NCBI RefSeq assembly: GCF_003977665.1
Contig: NZ_RYYV01000028.1
Coordinates: 1-42,004 of the forward strand
Source: Dyella choica
GTDB taxonomy: Bacteria > Pseudomonadota > Gammaproteobacteria > Xanthomonadales > Rhodanobacteraceae
Direction of reading: 5' to 3'
DNA length: 42,004 nucleotides
The notes beneath the pieces were generated by a model. It made no database searches, had not been told where the DNA came from, and was given only the letters and a program-made list of their open reading frames with translations. The translations under genes were made by a program, and so were the position numbers. Positions within the stretch are counted from its first letter, which is position 1; the number at the start of each line of letters is the position of its first letter. Positions 34,327 through 42,004 of this stretch are shown one piece after another.

Positions 34327-34391
34327 GAAGGCTGGGATGACAATCCCAGCATCAAGGCGCGGAAAGTGCTGGGATTGGCATCCCAGCCTCC
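34327..34391. repeat. Paired REPs (BIME) between ggt and the MBL gene
   Basis: A plus-strand copy (34327-34350; head GAAG, then GCTGGGAT, GACA, ATCCCAGC) and a minus-strand copy (34368-34391; GCTGGGAT, TGGC, ATCCCAGC, CTCC) are separated by 17 bp. The stems are perfect, while the GTAG heads are degenerate. It is in the ggt-MBL gap, 29 bp past the ggt stop. Confidence 0.85.
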
Positions 34392-34419
34392 ATCTATGCC
34401 GCCAGGTAAAGGGCAGTCG

Positions 34420-36398
<1,979 letters not shown>

Positions 36399-36469
36399 TT
36401 ACCTGGGCCGGCCGGAGCTTGTGCGTAGGAAAACGCCTAAGCATTCGCTCCGTGAACCGGCTAGGCGGC

Positions 36470-36496
36470 GTAGGCTGGGATTACCTCTCAGCCTAT
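36470..36496 (+). repeat. Degenerate GTAG REP upstream of the ferredoxin gene
   Basis: GTAG, GCTGGGAT, TACC, then TCTCAGC and CTATG: the right arm has a mismatch, so the stem is imperfect. It lies in the 129-bp gap between the lipoprotein and ferredoxin genes, where I see no gene. Confidence 0.65.
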
Positions 36497-36515
36497 GCCG
36501 CCTTGGCCTTGCTAC

Positions 36516-37551
<1,036 letters not shown>

Positions 37552-37580
37552 TTAAGAAAGCATGGCGGGCAAGGAAGGCC

Positions 37581-38156
37581 CTAGCTTAACGGAACGATTT
37601 GCGAGCGGCGATAGAGCGCATAACTCACGTCACCGGCATGCCCCTCCCGGTATGGCATCCAGTTCGGCGGGAGCGCCAGGGCCTGGCCGCGCGGCGATTC
37701 AACATAAATTTGCGCCCCTTCGACTAGCCAGCCGCCCTGCTCCATCTGCCGCGCCAGTGGCGCCCACAGCCCAAGGGCAAACGGCGGATCGAGAAACGCC
37801 AGCCCGAACGGCCGCGGCGCGCCCCGCAGGAACTGCATGGCATCCATTTGCGCCACGTCTGCGGCTTCCGCCTTCAGCCGGGAGAGGTTGCCGCGCAGGG
37901 CTTCGGCCGAGGCGCGCTCCGGCTCGACGAACTGTACCGCCGCGGCACCGCGTGAGAGCGCCTCGATGCCCAGTGCGCCGGTGCCCGCGCACAGATCCAG
38001 CGCCCGGACGCCGGCAATCGTCGGCGCCAGCCAGTTGAAGAGGGTTTCGCGCACCCGCTCCGGCGTAGGCCGGAGGCCGGGCAGATCGGGCACGTTCAGG
38101 CGCGAATTGCGCAAATTGCCGCCGATGATACGGATTCGTCCCGGCATGGCCTTCAT
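37581..38156 (-). CDS. rsmD: 16S rRNA (guanine(966)-N(2))-methyltransferase
   Basis: The product has 191 residues. Signatures are RIIGGNLRNSRL, RPTPERVRETLFNWL, motif I ALDLCAGTGALGIEALSRGA, VEPE at strand 2, and the catalytic LAFLDPPFALG (DPPF). It methylates G966 of 16S rRNA during 30S assembly. The start is ATG at 38156 with GAGAAG 8 nt upstream; ATG at 38147 is the alternative. It diverges from ftsY across 74 bp, an arrangement shared with Pseudomonas. Confidence 0.96.
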   Translation of the reverse strand: MKAMPGRIRIIGGNLRNSRLNVPDLPGLRPTPERVRETLFNWLAPTIAGVRALDLCAGTGALGIEALSRGAAAVQFVEPERASAEALRGNLSRLKAEAADVAQMDAMQFLRGAPRPFGLAFLDPPFALGLWAPLARQMEQGGWLVEGAQIYVESPRGQALALPPNWMPYREGHAGDVSYALYRRSQIVPLS

Positions 38157-38230
38157 GCGCTGGGCTTCTCAGCGGACAGTACGGATCGGGGTGTTAGCAT
38201 GTGCGGCATTGTCTTTGAATTGCTCCCCTC

Positions 38231-39307
38231 ATGCTCAAGTTCTGGAAAAAGAAACCCGCCGACCAGGGCGCCGGGGAAAACGAGGAAGCGGCCCCGCAGG
38301 CAGCTGTCGAAGCAGCGCCAGCGCGTGTTGAAGCAGCGCCCGTTGTGGAAAACACTCTCGCCGCCGAGCCTGCGGAAGAGACGGCCCTGCCCAAGCGAAG
38401 CTGGCGCGAGCGCCTGTCGGGCAGCAGCTTTGCGCGCGGGCTTTCCTCCCTGTTCGCCCGTCATCCCAAGCTGGACGACAGCCTGCTGGATGAACTGGAA
38501 ACCACGCTGATCACTGCCGACGTAGGCATCGAGGCCAGCACCTCGCTGGTGGAGAACCTGCGCAAGCGCATGCACAAGCGTGAGTTCGCCGACGCCGGTG
38601 CCCTGCTGCAGGCGCTGCGGCAGGAACTGGTGACCTTGCTCAAGCCGGTGCAGCAGCCGCTGGAAATCAACGGTCACAAGCCGTTCGTGGTGCTCATCGT
38701 CGGCATCAACGGCGTGGGCAAGACCACCACCATCGGCAAACTCGCCCGCCGCTGGCGCGATGAACAGCGCCAGGTGCTGCTCGCCGCCGGCGACACCTTC
38801 CGCGCTGCCGCCGTCGAGCAGCTGAAAACCTGGGGCGAACGCAACCAGGTGCCGGTGATATCGCAAGGCCAGGACGCGGATGCCGCCAGCGTGATCTTCG
38901 ATGCCTTGCAGGCTGCGCGCTCGCGCAACGCCGACGTGTTGATCGCCGACACCGCCGGCCGCCTGCATACCCAAGGCGGGCTGATGGACGAACTGGGCAA
39001 GATCGCGCGCGTGCTCAAGAAGCTGGATGCGCAAGCGCCGCACGAAGTGCTGATGGTGATCGACGGCACCACCGGGCAGAACGCGGTAAGCCAGGTGCGC
39101 CAGTTCCGCCAGATCGTCGGCGTCACCGGCCTGGTGGTGACCAAGCTCGATGGCACTGCCAAGGGCGGCGTAGTGTTCGCGCTGGCGCGTGAGTTCGGCT
39201 TGCCGATTCGCTATGTCGGCCTGGGTGAAACCGCCACGGACCTGCGTGTGTTCGACGCGGATGCCTATGTCGATGGTTTGCTCCCCGCCGATTTCGCGCG
39301 AGCCTGA
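38231..39307 (+). CDS. ftsY: Signal recognition particle receptor FtsY
   Basis: The product has 358 residues. A short acidic/alanine-rich A domain (about 1-55) is followed by the N domain (helical bundle with [22 protein letters not shown]) and the SRP GTPase G domain. P-loop is [15 protein letters not shown], the insertion box region is [23 protein letters not shown] is the switch, and [11 protein letters not shown] is the guanine-specificity motif. It receives SRP-ribosome complexes at the inner membrane. The A domain is shorter than in E. coli. Its TGA shares one base with the ATG of the next gene. Confidence 0.98.
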   Translation: MLKFWKKKPADQGAGENEEAAPQAAVEAAPARVEAAPVVENTLAAEPAEETALPKRSWRERLSGSSFARGLSSLFARHPKLDDSLLDELETTLITADVGIEASTSLVENLRKRMHKREFADAGALLQALRQELVTLLKPVQQPLEINGHKPFVVLIVGINGVGKTTTIGKLARRWRDEQRQVLLAAGDTFRAAAVEQLKTWGERNQVPVISQGQDADAASVIFDALQAARSRNADVLIADTAGRLHTQGGLMDELGKIARVLKKLDAQAPHEVLMVIDGTTGQNAVSQVRQFRQIVGVTGLVVTKLDGTAKGGVVFALAREFGLPIRYVGLGETATDLRVFDADAYVDGLLPADFARA

Positions 39308-40392
39308 TGACGATCCCCCGCCCACTGCGACTGCTGCTGATTGCTCTGGCCAGCATCGCAGGCGGCATAGTGCTGGTTGTACTGGTGGAGCTGTACCTGC
39401 TGCTGCAGCCGGATCGTTTCACCGCCATGCTGAAAGAGCAGGCGCACGAGGCTGGCCTGCAGCTTACGCTGTCTAGCCCGGCCAGCCCGACCCTGTTTCC
39501 GCGCCCGGCCCTGCATTTGGAGGGCATCACCCTCGCCGCGAGCAACCCCGGCCCCAGCGCCATGCCGATCCTGCTGGCCGCCAACGGCCGGCTGGTGTTG
39601 CCCTGGAACACGATCTTCGGGCATGAGGTGGTGATCTCGCGCATGCAGATCAACTCGCCGCGAGTGGACCTGGATGCCCTGCAAGCGTGGCTGATGAACC
39701 TGCCGCCGCAATCGGCCACGGTACCGGAGGCGATTCCCCGCATCGCCACCGGCGTGCGCATTCGCAACGGCAGTGTGGTGCAAAACAATAGCGAATGGCT
39801 CAGCAACGTGTCGCTCGACACCGGGCGGCTGGCGCCGGGCCAGGCGTTCTGGGTGAGTATGTCCGCCAAGGAAACCGACGGCAGACCGCTGCAATGGCAG
39901 TTCTCCAGCGTGCCCAGCATCGCCGACGGCGCGCTGAAACTGGACGCCATCGACATCCACGTTTCCGATAGCAGCGCCACCACCTTGCACCTGGCCGGCC
40001 AGGCGCGCTGGCTGGGTTCGGCCGATGCATCCATGCAATTGCAGGGCAAATTCCATCTCTCCGGCGAAGGCGATTACGACGCTGCCGTGATGCTTACGCC
40101 CGCCGCGCAGGGCAAGCCTTTGCTGCTGCATCTGAAGCTGCTCGGCGCCGACAACCATATCGATCTCGAACTGCCGCCGCTCGCGCTGGCGCAGTGGTGG
40201 AACCAGCTTGCCAATCCGCAGGGCCCGCAATTGTCCACGCCTCCGGGCAGCGGCCAGATCGACATGGCCAGGCTCGACCTGGGCAAGGTCCATATCGAGG
40301 GGCTGAGCGTACAAACCGACGATGCGGCGCCCGCCGCGGCGGAAAGTACCGCACCGCCCGCCACAACCCCTGTAACCCCACGACCGCAGTGA
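39307..40392 (+). CDS. AsmA-like membrane-anchored periplasmic protein
   Basis: The product has 361 residues. An N-terminal membrane helix (RLLLIALASIAGGIVLVVLVELYLLL) is followed by the AsmA beginning (QPDRFTAMLKEQAHEAGLQLTLSSPASPTLFPRPALHLEGITLAA). Repetitive beta-strand sequence follows, ending in an Ala/Thr/Pro tail. AsmA-family proteins are thought to take part in phospholipid transport or outer-membrane assembly. It is about half the length of E. coli AsmA. It overlaps ftsY by 1 bp and its stop overlaps the GTG start of mutY, so it belongs to an ftsY-asmA-mutY-yggX operon. Confidence 0.88.
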   Translation: MTIPRPLRLLLIALASIAGGIVLVVLVELYLLLQPDRFTAMLKEQAHEAGLQLTLSSPASPTLFPRPALHLEGITLAASNPGPSAMPILLAANGRLVLPWNTIFGHEVVISRMQINSPRVDLDALQAWLMNLPPQSATVPEAIPRIATGVRIRNGSVVQNNSEWLSNVSLDTGRLAPGQAFWVSMSAKETDGRPLQWQFSSVPSIADGALKLDAIDIHVSDSSATTLHLAGQARWLGSADASMQLQGKFHLSGEGDYDAAVMLTPAAQGKPLLLHLKLLGADNHIDLELPPLALAQWWNQLANPQGPQLSTPPGSGQIDMARLDLGKVHIEGLSVQTDDAAPAAAESTAPPATTPVTPRPQ

Positions 40393-41438
40393 CTTCTTTC
40401 GCCAGCCACCTGCTCGCCTGGTTCGACCGCCACGGCCGCCATGACTTGCCATGGCAACATCCGCGTGATGCGTATCGCGTGTGGCTGTCCGAGATCATGC
40501 TGCAGCAGACGCAGGTGGTCACGGTCATTCCCTACTTTCAGCGCTTCGTGACGCAACTGCCCACGCTGCGCGATCTTGCCGCGGCCGATGAAGATACGGT
40601 GCTAGCGCTGTGGTCGGGCCTGGGCTACTACCGTCGTGCACGTTTCCTGCATCGCGCCGCGCAGGCCTGCGTGGAAAAACATGCCGGCGAACTTCCGCGC
40701 GACTTTGACGCGCTGGCGGCGTTGCCCGGCATTGGCCGATCCACCGCGGGCGCGATCCTGGCCCAGGCCTATGGGCTCAAGTTTCCCATTCTCGATGGCA
40801 ATGTGAAACGCGTGCTGACGCGCTATCACGGCATTGCTGGCCATCCGGGCGAGCGCGAAGTCGAGAAGCAGCTATGGCAACGCGCAGATGCCCACACGCC
40901 GGCAGAACGCACCGCTGACTACACCCAGGCGATCATGGACCTGGGCGCGACTGTCTGCGTGCGCACGCGCCCGGCATGTGCGATGTGCCCCATGCATAGT
41001 GACTGCGTCGCGTATCGCGACAATCTCACCGCGCAACTCCCCACACCCAAACCTGGCAAGGCCATTCCCACGCGCAGCACGACCATGCTGATCCTGCGCG
41101 ACATCGACGGTCGCGTGCTGCTGCAGCGGCGCGGTGAACAAGGCGTGTGGTCGGGCCTGTGGAGCCTGCCGGAGGCTGACGATACCGACGAAGCCTGGCG
41201 TAAAGCGCAACGGCATGCGCGCATCGACGACGCCCAGCCACTGACGTCGTTCGTGCACGTCTTCAGCCACTATCGCCTGCAGATCCAGCCGCTGCTGTTC
41301 GATGGCGCGACAGCCGTGCACGCCATCGCCGATAATGCCGACCTGCGCTGGTACCCCATCAGCGAGCTGCTCATGCTGGGCCTGCCCGCACCAGTACGCT
41401 CGCTGCTGATGGCACTGCCCGAACCCACCGCGTTGTAA
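40389..41438 (+). CDS. mutY: A/G-specific adenine glycosylase MutY
   Basis: The product has 349 residues and removes adenine mispaired with 8-oxoguanine. Catalytic E35 is in [11 protein letters not shown], the helix-hairpin-helix is [13 protein letters not shown], and the catalytic Asp is D136 in [10 protein letters not shown]. The [4Fe-4S] cluster uses C190, C197, C200 and C206 (C-x6-C-x2-C-x5-C). A C-terminal NUDIX-like domain (about 230-345) reads 8-oxoG. The start is a GTG at 40389 overlapping the AsmA-like stop (GTGA). A longer upstream frame inside the AsmA gene is not supported. Confidence 0.98.
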   Translation: MTSFASHLLAWFDRHGRHDLPWQHPRDAYRVWLSEIMLQQTQVVTVIPYFQRFVTQLPTLRDLAAADEDTVLALWSGLGYYRRARFLHRAAQACVEKHAGELPRDFDALAALPGIGRSTAGAILAQAYGLKFPILDGNVKRVLTRYHGIAGHPGEREVEKQLWQRADAHTPAERTADYTQAIMDLGATVCVRTRPACAMCPMHSDCVAYRDNLTAQLPTPKPGKAIPTRSTTMLILRDIDGRVLLQRRGEQGVWSGLWSLPEADDTDEAWRKAQRHARIDDAQPLTSFVHVFSHYRLQIQPLLFDGATAVHAIADNADLRWYPISELLMLGLPAPVRSLLMALPEPTAL

Positions 41439-41463
41439 ACCCATAAAGAGCAGAGATATCTCG

Positions 41464-41736
41464 ATGAGCCGTACCGTTCATTGCGCCAAGCTCGGCATTG
41501 AAGCCGAAGGCCTGGATTTCGCCCCCTGGCCCGGCCCGCTGGGGCAGCGCATTTTCGCGGAGATTTCCAAGCCCGCCTGGCAGCAGTGGCTGGCCCACCA
41601 GACCATGCTGCTCAACGAATACCGCCTCAACCCGCTCGATCCCAAGTCCCGCCAGTTCCTGAGCGGGGAAATGGAAAAATTCCTGTTCGGGGGCGAGGCG
41701 AAGAAGCCCGAAGGCTACAAGCCCCCGGAGGCTTAA
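41464..41736 (+). CDS. yggX: Probable Fe(2+)-trafficking protein YggX
   Basis: The product has 90 residues. The family signature [31 protein letters not shown] carries the single conserved cysteine C7, and the rest matches too ([28 protein letters not shown]...MEKFLFG). YggX protects Fe-S enzymes and DNA from oxidative damage. It is encoded directly after mutY, as in E. coli, and followed by a clear terminator. Confidence 0.97.
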   Translation: MSRTVHCAKLGIEAEGLDFAPWPGPLGQRIFAEISKPAWQQWLAHQTMLLNEYRLNPLDPKSRQFLSGEMEKFLFGGEAKKPEGYKPPEA

Positions 41737-41756
41737 GTTCTCTCGCTTATCGACCC

Positions 41757-41783
41757 AGGCCACCCCACGCGGTGGCCTTTTTC
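41757..41783 (+). terminator. Rho-independent terminator after yggX
   Basis: AGGCCACC (41757-41764), a 6-nt CCACGC loop and GGTGGCCT (41771-41778) form an 8-bp stem running into a T-run (TTTTTC). It ends the ftsY-asmA-mutY-yggX operon, 21 bp past the yggX stop. Confidence 0.85.
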
Positions 41784-41798
41784 AATGGGGTCTCTGGT

Positions 41799-41947
41799 CG
41801 CCCCCTTCCCCGCGCCGTGATCAGCGACGAATCTGAGCCGCACGATAGGTCGTTCCCTCCCCTGCTTGCACCTGATTAGCGCCATGTCTCAGCTGTGCGG
41901 CATGCAGCTCCCTCCCCTGCTTGCACTTGATTAGCGTCGAGTCTCAG
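41799..41947. repeat. 55-bp tandem repeat, two clear copies and one degenerate
   Basis: Two 39-nt blocks at 41854-41892 and 41909-41947, both starting TCCCTCCCCTGCTTGCAC and ending GTCTCAG, differ at four positions and have a period of 55 bp. A weaker third copy upstream at about 41799-41837 keeps the TGAT-AGCG-CGA-TCT-AG part (16 of 20 matches) at the same period. There is no open frame across them. No CRISPR-like spacing is present, since the intervals are only 16 bp. Confidence 0.7.
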
Positions 41948-41956
41948 TAGGGTTTC

Positions 41957-41986
41957 GTAGATCCCGCTCCGGCAAGGGGCGGGATC
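41957..41986 (+). repeat. GTAG-headed hairpin at window end
   Basis: GTAG (41957-41960) is followed by ATCCCGCTCC (41961-41970), a GGCAA loop and GGGGCGGGAT (41976-41985), with one mismatch in a 10-bp stem. The head suggests another REP-like class with a different stem from the main family. Confidence 0.5.
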
Positions 41987-42004
41987 GGAGTAAGCCGGCA
42001 GCCA

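Noticed and set aside
41854-41947. Possible CRISPR array at the right end
   Set aside because: There are only two good copies, the intervals are 16 bp rather than about 30 bp, the copies have mismatches, and no cas gene is nearby.

Overview
The window is a stretch of bacterial chromosome, about 62-64% G+C by impression, from a gammaproteobacterium. It is most likely a Xanthomonadales (Lysobacterales) member of the Rhodanobacteraceae type (Dyella, Frateuria, Luteibacter or Rhodanobacter). This placement is an inference from several things: the housekeeping gene order, a TPR/O-GlcNAc-transferase-like protein, a yfhL-coaD-rsmD-ftsY cluster, and abundant short GTAG-headed palindromes like the REP elements described in Stenotrophomonas and Pseudomonas. 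There is no rRNA, prophage, transposase or CRISPR array. Genes are densely packed, with many 4-bp ATGA stop/start overlaps.

Layout. 1-680: 5' end of tuf (EF-Tu) preceded by tRNA-Thr, tRNA-Gly and tRNA-Tyr, all on the minus strand, with a clear sigma-70 promoter. 743-2646: thioesterase, GNAT acetyltransferase and a lower-GC methyltransferase. 2840-9765 (minus): the conserved series ychF, pth, rplY, prs, tRNA-Gln, lolB and a TPR lipoprotein; the slot normally held by ispE is occupied by a GNAT acetyltransferase. 9847-14561 (plus): hemA, prfA, then an OGT-like TPR glycosyltransferase where prmC/hemK is often found. 14606-17633: acylphosphatase, TlpA-like thioredoxin and YihY (minus) diverge from wrbA and DUF2069 (plus). 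17705-20609: AidB-like acyl-CoA dehydrogenase, a one-domain asparaginase and SufT. 21261-25850: proton-translocating transhydrogenase genes (pntB and both alpha parts, minus), split by an oppositely oriented ECF sigma / DUF3619 / DUF3106 operon. 25938-28835: cytidine deaminase, alpha/beta hydrolase, nitroreductase and a 5'-3' exonuclease. 28908-31487: a large unrecognised LysM protein. 31632-36386: NUDIX hydrolase, TMEM43-like protein, metallo-beta-lactamase-fold protein, gamma-glutamyltransferase and a YfhL-type ferredoxin. 36516-41736: lipoprotein, coaD and rsmD (minus), then ftsY, an AsmA-like protein, mutY and yggX (plus).

How the genes fit together. Most of the window is core biology: translation (EF-Tu, tRNAs, L25, Pth, RF1, YchF), heme and nucleotide precursors (HemA, Prs, Cdd, CoaD), outer-membrane lipoprotein sorting (LolB), protein targeting (FtsY), oxidative DNA and Fe-S protection (MutY, YggX, SufT, WrbA) and NADPH supply (Pnt).

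The unusual layer is small. It consists of the cysteine-free 859-residue LysM protein, the OGT-like protein lacking the expected catalytic residues, the sigma-factor operon inside the pnt genes, the displaced ispE, and the population of GTAG REP palindromes and paired REPs between genes. I did not find a convincing multi-gene defence or secretion system. The LysM protein is the best candidate for something undescribed.
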